A stretch of DNA of 64,000 nucleotides from Paguma larvata (lineage: Eukaryota; Chordata; Mammalia; Carnivora; Viverridae): the NCBI GenBank assembly GCA_030068075.1, contig CM057841.1:39473030-39537029 (forward strand), in the 5' to 3' direction. The notes under the pieces were generated by a model. The model saw only the letters and a program-made list of their open reading frames with translations, did no database searches and had not been told where the DNA came from. A program made the translations under genes and the position numbers. The first letter of the stretch is position 1. The number at the start of each line of letters is the position of its first letter. Positions 1 to 11,884 of this stretch are shown here, piece by piece.

Positions 1-1086
1 CTTGCGAGTCTTTTAATATGTTTTATTTATGTATTTTTTTCTTCCCACGTAACATTTGTGAATCATTGCTGTTAGGAAATCTAAGTTAAGTCAAAAGTTG
101 CAAGGAAGCTATACAACTTGAAGAATCTACTCTCATCAAAATACTTTGTCTAATAGTTGTAAAGCATCCACCCATTCCAGGAAAGTGAATGTAGCAACTC
201 CTTATAACATGACAAGTAACTTATTCACTAAGAATAACTAAACCTGCACTGTGTGAATCCACTAATAAATGCATCCTACATGTAGCAGTCACTTCACTTT
301 TCAACCTTACATTGCAATAATCATATTAAATACATTCACATCTTATGTTAAATGTAATTAAGGATAAGTTTCAATTGATTGATACCTCTAAAATTATGTA
401 TTTTGGATACTCGATCACACATTTTAAAAGGAATACCTTGTCATATTTCCAAATTTGGTGCCCTCAGTTTTCTTTTGGCCCTTGAACTGTTTGTATGTCT
501 TTGTTTCTCAGTATATTTAATGGACAAAAATGATCCAAGGCTAATTTAAAATAATGTGGTCCACATGGCTATTGAGCACTTAATTTTATCCTGGAAGATT
601 TAATTAGTGATAGCGCACTGGTTTAAGTTACGGCTATAGAACACTGGCCCTGGTTTAAATGATCTAGAGATAGGTCTCTGATACTTAGGCTCTGAATCTA
701 AGCCAAAACTATGCTGATTATAATATCGTACAAGTATAATAGCTACATTTTCTCCACTGTGAAAGTGGGGACCATTTTAAATCTTCCTTGCTCAAATAAT
801 TGCTTTCTTCTTGGTTCCAAACTAGATCTCTCTCTTTTCTCAGTGTTACACGACCTTTCCTTTACAAAGCCACCAAGCAATGATTGGTATTGTTCCTAAA
901 TAATTAACCACTCCATGAAAATTTCATGTAAAGTGTATGTAATTACATAAAGTAGTTATTTTACTTTGCCCAATAAATTCTATTCCATAAGCGTTTACTT
1001 TCAAAAGAGTCATTCTTTAATGTATATATGGTACTGGCTCTGCGATACATTACATAGATACACTATAGTTTCTCTCTCTCTCTCTC
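1..1086. other. Unassigned AT-rich noncoding DNA
   Basis: No gene or clear repeat is recognised. Stop codons are dense in all frames; the longest open frame at 711-899 (62 codons) resembles no family. Around 555-585 a short stretch reading CCACATGGCTATTGAGCACTT resembles a common hAT-type DNA-transposon end, but it is too short to call. Confidence 0.5.
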
Positions 1087-1300
1087 TTATTTATTTTTTT
1101 ATTTTATTGAGAGACAGAGAGAGACAGAGTATGAGCATGGAAGGGGCAGAGAGAGAGAGAGGGAGACACAGAATCTGAAACAGGCTCCAGGCTCTGAGTT
1201 GTCAGCCCAGAGCCCGACCTGGGGCTCGAACTCGGGAACAGTGAGATCATGACCTGAACCGAAGTAGGACGCTTAACCGACTGAGCCACCCAAGCGCCCC
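1087..1300 (-). mobile_element. SINEC_Fc: CanSINE (SINEC_Fc type), antisense
   Basis: On the plus strand it opens with the reverse-complemented A/T tail (TTATTTATTTTTTTATTTTATTG). It continues through the GA-rich complement of the CT tract (GAGAGACAGAGAGAGACAGAG) and the body (GAAACAGGCTCCAGGCTCTGAG). It ends in CTGAGCCACCCAAGCGCCCC, the reverse complement of the tRNA-Lys-like head with its pol III A box. The element is near full length. It abuts the fragment of an old L1 3' end. No convincing target-site duplication was seen. Confidence 0.93.
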
Positions 1301-2200
1301 AGGAAAATGCAAGTTAAAATAATGAAATACCCATGCAGCTCTATTGCAACTGCCAAAGCCAGAAACACTGACAACATTAAATGCTAGCGAGGATGTGGAG
1401 CAACAGGAGCTCTGATACATTGCTGGTGGGAATTCAGGCACTTTGGAAGACAATTTGGCCAGTACTTGTAAAACTAAATATATTTTTCAGATATGATCTA
1501 TTAATAACACTGCTTAATATATACTCCAAGGAACTGAAAGCTTATGCCCACATCAAACCAGCATATGTATGTTTATAGCAGATATATTCCGCTATATAAT
1601 GGCCAAAACTTGGAAGCAAGCAACATGTCCTTCAGCAAGTGAATGGATGAATAAACTGTGGTAGTTCTAGATAATGAAACATTATCCGGTATTAAAATGA
1701 AATGAGCTATCAAGCCAAGAAAAGACATAGAGGAATAATAAATGTGTATTGGTAAGTGAAAGATGCCAATCTGAAAAAGCTATTCTACAGGATTCCCACT
1801 ACCTGGCATTCTGGAAAAGGCAAAAATTTTTGGAGACAGTGAAACGATAAGTGGTTATAAGGAGTTGGGGGATAGAAGGAGGGATGAATAATAAGAACAC
1901 AGATTACTTGGGGGGAAGTAAAGATATTCTGTATGTATGTTATTAAATGATAGTCATCATTTATACATTACATACATTAGGCTTAACCAACAGAATGTCA
2001 ACACCAAGACTGAACCCTAATTTTAAACTGTGGACTTTGGATGATAAGGAAATGTCGATGTAGGTTCAACCATGGTAACAAATGCACCATTTGGTGTTGA
2101 TAATGGGAGTGGAAAGGCTATGATGTCCAGGGGAGTTTATGGAAAATCTCTGTAACTTCCTTTCACTTTACAGAAGATCATCAACATGTTCTATTAAATA
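1301..2200 (+). mobile_element. Old LINE-1 (L1M-type) 3' end, plus strand
   Basis: The start matches the terminal ORF2 and 3' UTR order of old mammalian L1s: GCAAGTTAAAATAATGAAATACC, then GAGGATGTGGAGCAAC, then TTGCTGGTGGGAATTCAGGCA. Near 1980-2150 it has the phrase seen in L1ME-type 3' UTRs (AACACCAAGACTGAACCCTAA, TTTGGATGATAAGGAAATGTC, ATGGAAAATCTCTGTAACTTCC). No frame remains open. Subfamily assignment by eye is uncertain. Confidence 0.75.
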
Positions 2201-2360
2201 TAACAGAAACTAGAGCAAAAGGATACACATTTAAGAAGCTAATAAGAATACAAATTGTGAAATATAGATTTAATTAATCAAAAAGAACGGAAGAAAAAAA
2301 ATAGTCAAGGTGAGACTAAGAAAAAAAATTAGAAGATAGATTTAAATCAAAACATATCAG

Positions 2361-2580
2361 GAGCGCCTGGGTGGCTCAGTGGGTTGAGCATCAGACTCTT
2401 GATTTCGGCTCAGGTCATGGACCCAGGGTTGCAGGATCAGAGTCCCACACTGGGCTTCATGTTGAGTGTGGAGCCTGAGTGGGATTCTGTCTTTCTCCCT
2501 CGGCCCCTTTCCCCACCTTGCTCTTTCTCTCTCTCTAAAATAATAATAATTTCAAAAAAGTTACTGAAAAAAAAAACAAT
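2361..2580 (+). mobile_element. CanSINE, older subtype
   Basis: It starts GAGCGCCTGGGTGGCTCAG and has the diagnostic GTGGGTTGAGCATCAGACTCT of the older carnivore subfamily, not the GTCGGTTAAGC of the felid-specific one. A CT-rich tract (2500-2537) and an A-rich tail with an AATAATAAT run follow. The older head variant also appears at 49396, 57933 and 61772. Confidence 0.9.
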
Positions 2581-4886
2581 AGGATAAATATAAATTAATA
2601 AATGCTCCAATTAAAAAATAAAGATTTTGACTAAAATTTATTTAAAAAATTTAACTACATGTTCTGTGTACACACACAGATACACATACACAGGTGCACA
2701 CATGCATGTATGTGTATGTCAACACACACATTTGTGACATATAGTACTTTCTAGAAGACAAAAAATCTGTTAAAATTTAAGGCATAAAAATAGAAAGAAT
2801 AGTTTCCTAGAGTTCTGTAAACATGAAGAAAACAAAAGCAATTTTAAATAGCATCTGCTTTAAAACTTCAGTTCTCCTCACCAACATTAAATTTTAAAAA
2901 AGGAAAATATACATACATTGACATAAGTTACCAAAAAAAAAAAAAAAAAAAGGATCTCTGTGGGGAAGACTATTTACAGTGGTTGCTTTTGAATGCAGAG
3001 AGACGTGAAGCTATTTATTTTTCCTTTTTATTTTGTTCTTTTTAAAAAAGTTTTTAAGAAGCAGTGATATATACTATAAACACTTACACACATATGCACA
3101 CACAGTACTCAAAGTGGAGGAAAAAGAATCCTTTCAGATTGCCACAAAGCAGTTGAATATTAAAAGTGATTCATTTTGCTTTTCAAATATGCTTGCTTTT
3201 AAGTAATGATTTCTTTATTTTTAAAAAGCTTTGTTTGGTTCAATGAATTTCAGTTGTAGGTTGATGATCATTTCACTGTGTCAATTTTATTCTTCAATAG
3301 AAGCTACCCCTGTGACTCACTGAATAGCCACATCTTCTCTTGAGGATGATTTTGTTCTGAATTTATTTTGGTAAATAGAATGTATATTCTGACTTTTTTT
3401 TTCCCCGCCACCATCTGGCCTTCGTGTAAGAAATCAATTCCACAGCAGCCATTGAACTTGGGTGCACTGAAAGGCATGTCCAAACTGTGCTTCTCTAAAT
3501 ATCTTTAGCACAACTGACCTTTTGTTCTTGCAGAAACAGGCTCAATTGGAACAAGAAGGAACCTGTCATGCCATTTTCCTGCTACAATATTCATTAGTTG
3601 GGGGCCATGATCTTCTGGGTCTTTACAGAAGATTCTTGTTAACAAGCCTCAAGCCAGCAATCTGCTCTTTCCCTGTGCCTCAGTAACATTTTTTCAGGAA
3701 AACTAATTCTTAAATGAGCCTTTTCTCATGGCATAATCTCCTAACACTTTTGGACACTGTTCTCTTCAACAGTTACTCTTTGATGACAGAAAAGACTATA
3801 CTCTGTCGCGTATCATTTAAAAACTCACAGGCACACCTTCACTGCTGACTCTGTCCTCTGGGTGCAGCAATTAGCCCAAAGTAGAAGCTTAGTCACCAGG
3901 GACCTCTGCAGCTCTGGGTTTGATGTGTTTGTCCCGGAAAATTAGGTCAAGGTCTCTTAGACCCACATCTTCTAGAATAAAGATTTTTTTTCTTCTTTTT
4001 TACACTCACCAAATATTTGAAAAGTGGCTTTAGGCTCTTCACAAATATGTAAAAGAGAATATCAAAGAATACATTTCAGGTCTATATATATTTTACTAAA
4101 AATAATGTTTGCATTATTGCAATGAGAATCATTATATATTTATATAACAGATTATATAATGCATATATATTTTACATTTATAGAGTTCTCTTTATTATAT
4201 TTAAATAGGCTACATTGAAGAAAGGGGATAGGGACACATATGGTTTGAAGGAAGATCACTGATCAAGAATATGTTATAAGTTATGAGGTTGTACAAAATG
4301 ATTCAGCCTCCTAAAGAAATAGTGACCAAAGGATCAAGATATTGAATATGTAATTATTATATCATATTTCTGGGATGTATTTGATGAAAAAAATTATAAA
4401 ATTTTGAAGTGATACACTTTCTTAAATTTGTGAGACTGGAACTTGTGGTGTCTTAATGTATCCTTTTGGGAAGTTGAGCTTATGTAATATGAGGTAACAT
4501 CAGTTAAAGAAACATAATGGGACTAGATTTTCTCTATTTCTGACATCCTTCCCTTTCCCCATTTCCACATGTTCTGTCTAGCTCTTAATTTAGAAAGTTG
4601 ACTGAGTGACAACAGAGAGGATAATGCTTCGAAATAAGATTTTTATTTGTATTTCCCAAGAGATATGGGCATGCCATCCATTGCAGAGCCATAAAAGAAG
4701 CACCATGATTTAATCAGGCAGCAGAAGCAGGAATAAGAGGAAAGATAAGGCCACACCCTTTATTGATGATTCTGCAGGAAAAGCAAGGCAGGACGGGGTA
4801 AATAGCTGAGCATTAGACAATCTGAATATTGTAGGTGGGATCCGGGTGGCCCCTAGTCGTCTGGTATGTCACCCTGGGTTGATTTA
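2581..4886. other. Unassigned noncoding DNA with CA-rich patch and A-tract
   Basis: No gene seen. It contains a short alternating purine-pyrimidine patch (ACACACAGATACACATACACA, about 2670-2730), a run of roughly 20 A at about 2931-2951 and AT-rich DNA at 4080-4200. The 3400-3960 part has more balanced composition and no recognisable repeat, so it may be unique sequence. Confidence 0.5.
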
Positions 4887-5409
4887 GTTTATTTATTCTT
4901 TTTTAATTTTTTAAAACATTATATCCAAGTTAGTTAGCATACAGTGCAACAATGATTTCAAGAGTAGATTCCTTAATGCCTCTTACCCACTTAACTCATC
5001 CCCTCTCCCAAAAGCCCTCCCATAGCCCTCTGTTTTTTCTCCATATTTAAGAGTCTCTTATGTTTTTGTCCCTGTCCCTGTTTTTATATTTTTTTTGCTT
5101 CCCTTCCCTTATGCTCATCTGCTTTGTATCTGAAAGTCCTCATATGAGTAAAGTCATATGATATTTGTCTTTCTCTGACTAATTTCGCTTAGCATGATAT
5201 CCTCTAGTTCCATCCACATAGTTGCAAATGGCAAGATTTTGTTCTTTTTGATTGCTGAGCAATACTCCATTAATATATATATATAATATATATATGTATA
5301 TATATATAGCACAACTCAAAGTATATACAGTCTAAGGTATATATAAATATGTATATACCTCAAGGTATATACAGTCTAAGGTATATATATGTATATGTAT
5401 GTATGTATA

Positions 5410-5462
<53 letters not shown>

Positions 5463-6124
5463 CACATCTTCTTTATCCATTCATCCATGGACAGAAATTT
5501 GGGCTCTTTCCATTCTTTGGCTATTGTTGATAGTGCTGCTATAAACATTGGGGTGCATGAGTCCTTCAAAACAGCATACCTGTATCCCTTGGATAAATAC
5601 CTAATAGTGCAATTGCTGGGTCATAGGGTAGTTCTATTTTTAATTTTTTGAGAAACCTCCATACTGTTTTCCAGAGTGGCTGCACCAGTTTGCATTCCCA
5701 CTAGCAGTGTAAAAGAGATCCTCTTTCTCCACATCCTCGCCAGCATCTGTTGTTGCCTGAGTTATTAATGTTAGCCATTCTGACTGGTGTGAGGAGGTAT
5801 CTCACTGTGGTTTGGATTTGCATTTCCCTGATGATGAGTGACACTGAGCACCATTTCATGTGTCTTCTGGCCATCTGGATGTCTTCTTTGGAGAAGTGTC
5901 TGTTCATGTTTTGGCCCATTCCTTCACTGGATTTTTTTTTTTTTCCCGTATTGAGTTTGATAAGTTCTTTATAGATTTTAGACACTAACCCTTTATCTGA
6001 TATGTCATTTGCAAATATCTTCTCCCATTCCATCAGTTGCCTTTGTTGATTTAGAGCAGGGGAAATATTGATTTGGTATATGAAAGTTAGATAGAGGGGT
6101 CTTAGACTGTATATACCTTGGGTT
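4887..6124 (-). mobile_element. 5'-truncated carnivore LINE-1, antisense, ORF2 C-terminus plus 3' UTR
   Basis: Read on the minus strand, 6056-5480 encodes the C-terminal L1 ORF2 region. Recognisable blocks are [54 protein letters not shown] and [14 protein letters not shown], then CTPMFIAALSTIAKEWKEP and MDEWIKKM. The 3' UTR follows to a T-rich run (the complemented A-tail) at 4887-4920. A 10-bp TSD, GGTTGATTTA, flanks it at 4877-4886 and 6125-6134. The ORF is broken by a TA microsatellite at 5268-5460 and several stops, so it cannot make a functional protein. The outer 68 bp (6057-6124) do not look like L1. Confidence 0.88.
5268..5460. repeat. TA/TG microsatellite with embedded 23-bp duplication inside L1
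   Basis: This is an expansion of the (TA)n run in the L1. It includes a pure (AT)n block at about 5420-5460. It is interrupted by two near-identical 23-bp units, CTCAAAGTATATACAGTCTAAGG (5315-5337) and CTCAAGGTATATACAGTCTAAGG (5359-5381). Neither unit belongs to the L1 consensus. A perfect 20-bp reverse complement of the second lies at 6101-6120. Confidence 0.9.
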
Positions 6125-6191
6125 GGTTGATTTATGTACAAAAGACATGCTCCCCTGAGCCCTCTTCTTTCTCTAAGAATTGGCTAGTCCT

Positions 6192-6417
6192 GGGGGTCCT
6201 TGGGTAGCTCAATCGGTTAAGCACATAACTTTGGTTCAGGTCATGATCTTGTGGCTCATGGGTTTGAGCCTCACATCGGGGTCTGTGCTGACAGTTCAGA
6301 GCCTGGAGTCTGCTTCAGATTCTGTGTCTCCCTCTCTCTCTACCACTCTCTCACTTGCACTCTGTCTCTCTGTCTCTCTCAAAAATAAATCAACATTAAA
6401 AAATTAAAAAAAGAAAT
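6192..6417 (+). mobile_element. SINEC_Fc: CanSINE (SINEC_Fc type)
   Basis: The head GGGGGTCCTTGGGTAGCTCA is followed by TCGGTTAAGC, the body CAGAGCCTGGAGTCTGCTTC, and a CT-rich stretch. AAAAATAAATCAACATTAAA and a mixed A-tail close it. It lies about 60 bp beyond the TSD of the neighbouring antisense L1. The copy is diverged in the head but full length. Confidence 0.93.
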
Positions 6418-7099
6418 ATTGCTAACATAATTCATTTTTATTATAATCTAGAGTTTTCTAGTATCAGAAAGAGAAACATTTGTTTTCGGAGAACCAACTC
6501 TAGTTAATCTGGAATAACTGACCATTTTGGTCTATCTTTCATGACAGAGCCACAAACCTTGAGAGATTTCTCAAGAAGGGGATATCCTAGTTGTTGAGGA
6601 AATGGCAGGAAAAAAAAAGAGGAGAGCAAGGGGAAAGGGCAAAAGAAAGGGGCATCAGAGAAAAATGAGACTCTTAGACATCCATTGTTAAGTAGAGTTA
6701 ATGCTCTTCAAAGTTATTCACACTCTGTGTCATCTTAAACCTGAGGGCTCATAATCAGCTATAAGCAAAGATTTTGTCCTGAAGAATTGCCACCCATTGG
6801 TACCTTTCTATGTGTTGGTGTTCCTGTAGAATTAAGGAGATAGCTGCATCTTTAAAAAATAATTAGATTGTTACATGTAGCCATAGAGGACAGAAATAAG
6901 CCCTCATGGAAAAGTCATAAAAAGTGTTCATTTTGTTGACTTGATAGTTTTACAAAGAAGCAATGTTACTTTGGGAGAAGGGAAAGCTCTAATACCAGCA
7001 TCTTTAGGAGTTTGCGGCAGTTACTCAAGCTTGAACCGAGACACTAGAGAGAGTAACCTCTAAGATTCTACTTCTTTATTAGAATTTTGACCTTATTTC
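6418..7099. other. Unassigned noncoding DNA
   Basis: AT-rich sequence with no recognised repeat and no coding evidence. A purine-rich patch (AAAAAAAAGAGGAGAGCAAGG) lies near 6610. Confidence 0.45.
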
Positions 7100-7300
7100 A
7101 GTATATATATACATGTATATACATGTGTATATATATGCATATGTATATATATGTATATATGTACATGTATGTATATATATATATATATATGAGGCTCTTT
7201 TTACTTATATATGTATATGTGTATATGTATATATATGTATATATGTGTGTGTATATATATATATAGAGAGAGATATATATATGAGGATCTTTTTATTTAT
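7100..7300. repeat. TA/TG/CA-type microsatellite with a duplicated ~92-bp unit
   Basis: Long runs of (TA)n and (TATG)n occur. The phrase GAGGCTCTTTTTACTTAT at 7191-7208 recurs as GAGGATCTTTTTATTTAT at 7283-7300. This indicates a roughly 92-bp tandem duplication that carried the microsatellite with it. Confidence 0.85.
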
Positions 7301-8269
7301 TAGGGGAAAAAGAAGGCATAGCTAAAATTCTGTGGCCTTCTGGATCAAGAAAGAATAACTATTGCTTAAAAGTATCCTATGCTAAAGGAAAAACTGAAAA
7401 TGTCATTTTTGAGAATTAAAAAAAATCTAAGATCTCTTTCTCTTAAGAAAATGTCTTTAATTCAGCTAGGCCTGTTAATTTCCAAAGACAGTTTAATTCC
7501 ATCAGTATCAGTAGTGCCAAGCAGCCGGTTAAGGGCAGAATTAAGTGTCTTACTACCTATAAAAGATCTCCTTTTATTATGTCTCAAGAAAGCAATATAA
7601 TATTTCTAATTTAATCAAAACTAATCAGAATGTGTTCTTCTTCATTAATATAAGCCAGGTCCTTCTGGGGTTACAGCTCTTTAAATGAATCTGGTATTTG
7701 AGTTTATGTTAGAAATCCCAAAATGGAAGCCGGTATATATATATATTTTTTAAGGATATAAGAGCTATTAGCAATTGATGTAAATTTTTTAGCTGAAAAT
7801 ACTTGGACTTTTTTTCTAATGCCACATAATAACTATAATTTTACCTGATGGAAGGTAGTTTTGTGCTCACAAAATTTCAGCATAGAAGTGGAAAGTAGAC
7901 ATGGGATGGAATCCAAAAACCAGCTACCTGCTGTTAAAGAAAAATTATACCTAGGAAGACATTTTATTCAACCTACCAATTACATGCAAAAGATTTGGGT
8001 CAGATACTTCCCATCTGAATTAAGTACCTGAATATGACTGGTTGCATTCAGGGATAACATTTTTCTTTAAAAAAAATAATAATAAAAATATCTTAAATTT
8101 AAAGTTCCAGACCTTAAACTTAAAACAGCAATATCTAGGAAAATGAAGCAGATGGTTTTCCCAAGTTTTATTTCTATTTTTCTCTCCTTCATCCTTCCAC
8201 AAAAATATGCCCCAACCTTTACCTGTAATGCACATAGAATTGAAGTGAAAGGGAAACAACACTGATCAT
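7301..8269. other. Unassigned noncoding DNA
   Basis: AT-rich sequence with no family recognised. Short homopolymers and a (TA)n patch at about 7735-7746 are present. Open frames at 7379-7600 (+) and 8020-8262 (-) show no recognisable domain or codon structure. Confidence 0.45.
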
Positions 8270-8470
8270 TTAATCATTCATGTATCAAGGAGTACTCATT
8301 GTGTTCTAGGTATATAAGAACCCATTATCTTACTTAACTTTCACAATTTTTTCAAGGTAGTCTTTTTTTTATTTTTTAAATCAACTCCCTCTTTTGAAGA
8401 TGGGAGGAATTAATTGTTTAAAGCACTAGTTCAAGGTCACAGTATTCTGTGGAATAGCAAAGATTCAACA
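8270..8470 (+). mobile_element. MIR remnant
   Basis: The order of MIR core phrases is preserved though diverged: GGAGTACTCATTGTGTTCTAGG, then CTTACTTAACTTTCACAA, then GAAGATGGGAGGAATTAA, then AGTTCAAGGTCACAGTATTC. An 8-T run interrupts it. Confidence 0.7.
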
Positions 8471-9089
8471 AAATTTTGTTAGGCTCTAGATTTCCACTAG
8501 TGCTGCTAATGAGGTTTTAAAAGAAAAAGGTGAAAACAAAAAAAGAAGTCAGAGAAAGAATATGAGAGCAGAATATAACCTTGTGACTTTGTCGTCTAAT
8601 TTTCAGCCCGCACAGAATCCCTCAGTAATTCTAAAACAATTATTCTGTACTTAAGTATAGTTAATGCCTAACCTGAAACCGTTCTACTTGTAATTATTTT
8701 TATTTTAGTCTCTTTGGTATTTCCTTAAAATAGCTGGGGGACTTTAAGCTACTGTTGATAGAATATCACATCTAAGTTTTCCTTCACGCCCTAGACTTTA
8801 TCATGGTCATTTTAAAAGACATGTCACTGAGGAACTAAGTGGACGCTTTTAATCTTTTGTTTCCAGCCTTCTTCTGGTGGCTGGCTTCATCAGCTGGCCT
8901 ATATCCTGAGGCAGTGGCCTTGTTAAGTACATCCCTAAGAAAGTTTACAACTTTGTCTATGGCTTGGCTTCTCCAAGCATTTGATGAAACATGGACTTAA
9001 AATCATGCTATCAACTCTATAGGTTTTCCAGTAGAAGATAAAAATACTAAACTTTTATGGTGAGAGCCATCTCCCAATTCGGGATGTGT

Positions 9090-9240
9090 GGATGGATGTA
9101 GACATTAACATCCTCAGTTTGTCCTATGTAAAATGAGAATAATACAACCTACCTCTAGGGATGGTTGGAGGAGTGAATTAGTTAATGAAGTAAAGGACTA
9201 AGAGTAGTGCCTTTTATGTGAGTGCTATGGAATTATCCAA
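9090..9240 (-). mobile_element. MIR remnant, antisense
   Basis: The plus strand reads CCTCAGTTTGTCCTATGTAAA, then ATGAGAATAATACAACCTACC, then GAGTGAATTAGTTAATG, then AGTGCCTTTTATGTGAGTGC. This is the inverse MIR order (CCTCAGTTTCCTCATCTGTAA and onward). Confidence 0.7.
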
Positions 9241-9569
9241 CATAATTGTAATTCAGGGTAAACAAAAGTCTGTGAATTCAGAAGAGTAGTAAGAAGGGGA
9301 CAGGTTAGAGTTGGATTCACCTTGTCATTTATAGGATGGTTGTTGAGAGGACAGGTGAGTCTGGTTTTAATGATTCAAATTGAAATGAAGTCAGGAAACC
9401 AAATTTTCAAGTATGGTGAACATTGGGACCAGAAAGTCAGTTCATGCTATTTTATGCACCTGTGGTTTTTAAGGAAAAAGAGCTGTGCCATTTCTGCTCT
9501 AATTTGATGCATCTGTACCAAATCCATGTTTCACAAACTTCACACCTCCACTGTGTAAAACTGTTCTCT

Positions 9570-10080
9570 AGTTTCCTATTTCTCTTAGAATAAAGACCAA
9601 CATATTTAATGTGGTCTACAAGTCCCTATGTAACTGACTTAACTCCCCAGACTCATCTCTTAACATTCTCTTGGTTTCTGTGCTTTATCCACTGCTCTCT
9701 CAGTTTTTGAAAAACATCATGTGACCTTCCTCCATAGAGCTTTTGCTTCTGCTATTCACTCAATGGGGAAATCTTTTCTCCTTTTTGTTGAGTTACTTAT
9801 TTTCATTATTTATATTTTGATTAAGTATCATTTCGTGAGGCAAGACTTCTCTGACACCTGAAATAAAGCTAAAGTCCTATGTGTTCTTATTAAACATTAA
9901 CACTTTGTAGCAGTTACCATAATTAGAAATTATTGTTTGGGGTGAAAATTTGAATAACATGTTTTCCCATTTAGTCTCTAAGGTCCCTGAAGGCAAAGGA
10001 CCCATATCTGTGTATGTGTTTGCTGAACATTATAATCTCATATTGTGGTTTCCCATAATGGATGCCCAAAGAATAAAAAA
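9570..10080 (+). mobile_element. LINE-2 3' end remnant
   Basis: L2 3' phrases appear in order: TAGAATAAAGACCAACAT, ATGTGGTCTACAAGTCCCTA, CATGTGACCTTCCTCCATAG, CTTTTGCTTCTGCTATTCAC, AAGACTTCTCTGACACC, and TAAGGTCCCTGAAGGCAAAGG near the end. The copy is ancient and strongly diverged, with no open ORF2. Confidence 0.75.
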
Positions 10081-10164
10081 TTATATGTCATAGATATATA
10101 TTATATATAATTACTATTAAATTATTTATTTTATTAATTATTAAAATTTTATAATTATTAATTT

Positions 10165-10589
10165 CAATTCATTGACGACTAGATAAAGAAGATGTGGCAT
10201 ATACATACAATACCACTCAGCAATAAAAAAAAGAATGGAATTTTGCCATTAGCAACAGTGGAACTAGAGTGCATTAGACTAAGCAAAATAAGTCACAGAA
10301 AGATAAATATCATATGATTTCAGTTACATGTAGAATTTAAGAAACACAACATATGAAAGGAAGGAAAAGTAAGGTAAAAATTGAAAAAGAGGCAAACCAT
10401 AAGAGACTCTTAAAAAGAGAGAAAAAACTGAAGGTTGCTGGAGAGAAGGTGGGTCGGGGGACTAAATGGGTAAAGGGCATTAAGGAGGGCATTTGTTGGT
10501 ATGAACACTGGATGTTGTATGTAACTCAGTTATGAATCACTGAGTTCTACTCCTGAAACCATTACTATGCTGTATTATTATTTTAAAAA
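10165..10589 (+). mobile_element. Carnivore-type LINE-1 3' end
   Basis: It begins in ORF2-end sequence (AGAAGATGTGGCATATACATA, CACTCAGCAATAAAAAAAAG) and runs through the carnivore L1 3' UTR: CATAAGAGACTCTTAAAAA, GGCATTAAGGAGGGCATTTG, TATGAACACTGGATGTTGTAT, CTCCTGAAACCATTACTATG. The next CanSINE is inserted close to its 3' end. Confidence 0.85.
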
Positions 10590-10601
10590 TATTAATTCAT
10601 T

Positions 10602-10819
10602 GGGCACCTGGCTGGTTCAGTCTGTTGAGCATCCTGCATCAGCTCAGGTCATGATCTCATGGTCCATGAGTTTGAGCCCTGCATCAGGTTCTGTGCTGAC
10701 ACCTCAGAACCTGGAGCCTGCTTCAGATTCTGTGTCTCCTCCTCTCTCTGCCCCTCCCGTGCTCACTCTCTGCCTCTCTTTCTCAAAAATAAATATTAAA
10801 AGAAAAATAGATATTAAAC
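10602..10819 (+). mobile_element. SINEC_Fc: CanSINE (SINEC_Fc type) with 12-bp TSD
   Basis: The head GGGCACCTGGCTGGTTCAG is followed by TCTGTTGAGCATCCTGCATCA and GCTCAGGTCATGATCTCATG. TCTCAAAAATAAATATTAAAAG is the tail. The TSD TATTAATTCATT occurs at 10590-10601 and 10820-10831, which fixes both ends. The site lies at the 3' end of the preceding L1. Confidence 0.95.
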
Positions 10820-10831
10820 TATTAATTCATT

Positions 10832-11330
10832 CAACGGATATTTGAATTTATATCATGCAACACTAAGTGAATACTTCTCTATTTGCAAGTAATACAGTTA
10901 TGACCAAAAGGGACAAGTTCCCTATATTCATGGAGTTTATTTTCCATATGAAAGTGAAGGTGAGAAAAAAAACATATGAAAATTAAAATTTTTATATTGC
11001 TGACATGAAGAATACTTAATCAGATAAAGGAATGGGCAAAGAGGCAACTGGAGAGAGTACTTTTGAGTAGATGGCATCTGACCATAGATCTGAATAAAGT
11101 GGCAGGGTCTTGTGGAGATTCCACTCATAATTACTTCTGCATTCCTGGATGCTGTACTTTCTTACCTTCAATGCTAGATGCTCTAATTGGCACTGTAGCC
11201 CTGAAAGCACCCAACCAAGCAAATTCATCTAAAGGTGGGCATGACTTTGCGGTTGGCTTTTTCAAAATGACTGAAGCCTACCTCTTCATGGTATCTACTT
11301 CTGTCCAAAGATAAGGCTGAATATAAAAGT
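10832..11330 (+). mobile_element. Ancient interspersed repeat, family not named
   Basis: The sequence order resembles a common ancient mammalian repeat: TTCATTCAACGGATATTTGAA, an AAAGGGACAAGTTCCC stretch, TATTCATGGAGTTTATTTTCC, then TGAGTAGATGGCATCTGACC and GATCTGAATAAAGTGGCAGG. I recognise the pattern, but I cannot safely assign a family. Confidence 0.5.
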
Positions 11331-11884
11331 GAAATTACCAAGAGTGGAGTCAAAAAAGGGGTTGAAATAATATATACGGCATCATACTTTCCACTCAAGA
11401 ACAAAACAAATATGTGATTAGAATAACTCTGTGTCATATGTCTAAGCCCTCTGGTTACTTAAATTGATAACTGAAAAGTTGACTACTGACACATTATTCA
11501 TGAAAGCTCAGTGGAGCTGTGTTGGGTGCTTAATACATATTCATATACCCATTGAATGGATTGACATTTTTAAAATAACAAATCCTACATGCTGAATGGT
11601 TGATATGTATATACATATGCATGTAATACATAATATATAACATGTATATACATATATATAGGTAAAATTCAGTAGATAAAACATCTTTTATAACAAAAAT
11701 GAATATCCAACTTTAGATTGGAGATATTCCTTCAATACAAATTGTTACAATCACTCTCCATAGAAAAGGAACTTTAAGGAAAATATTTTAAAACTGCAAA
11801 TATTTGAAAGTCTTTACTTGGGACTAATCACCTATGGTCATTCCATAAAGTCCTCTTAATTTGACTATGACAAAGTGTTAAACT

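Noticed and set aside
5701..6141. 146-codon minus-strand frame as a novel protein
   Set aside because: From its middle on it is the C-terminal L1 ORF2 domain. Its first ~28 codons are read-through from the junction sequence. It is a dead retrotransposon fragment.
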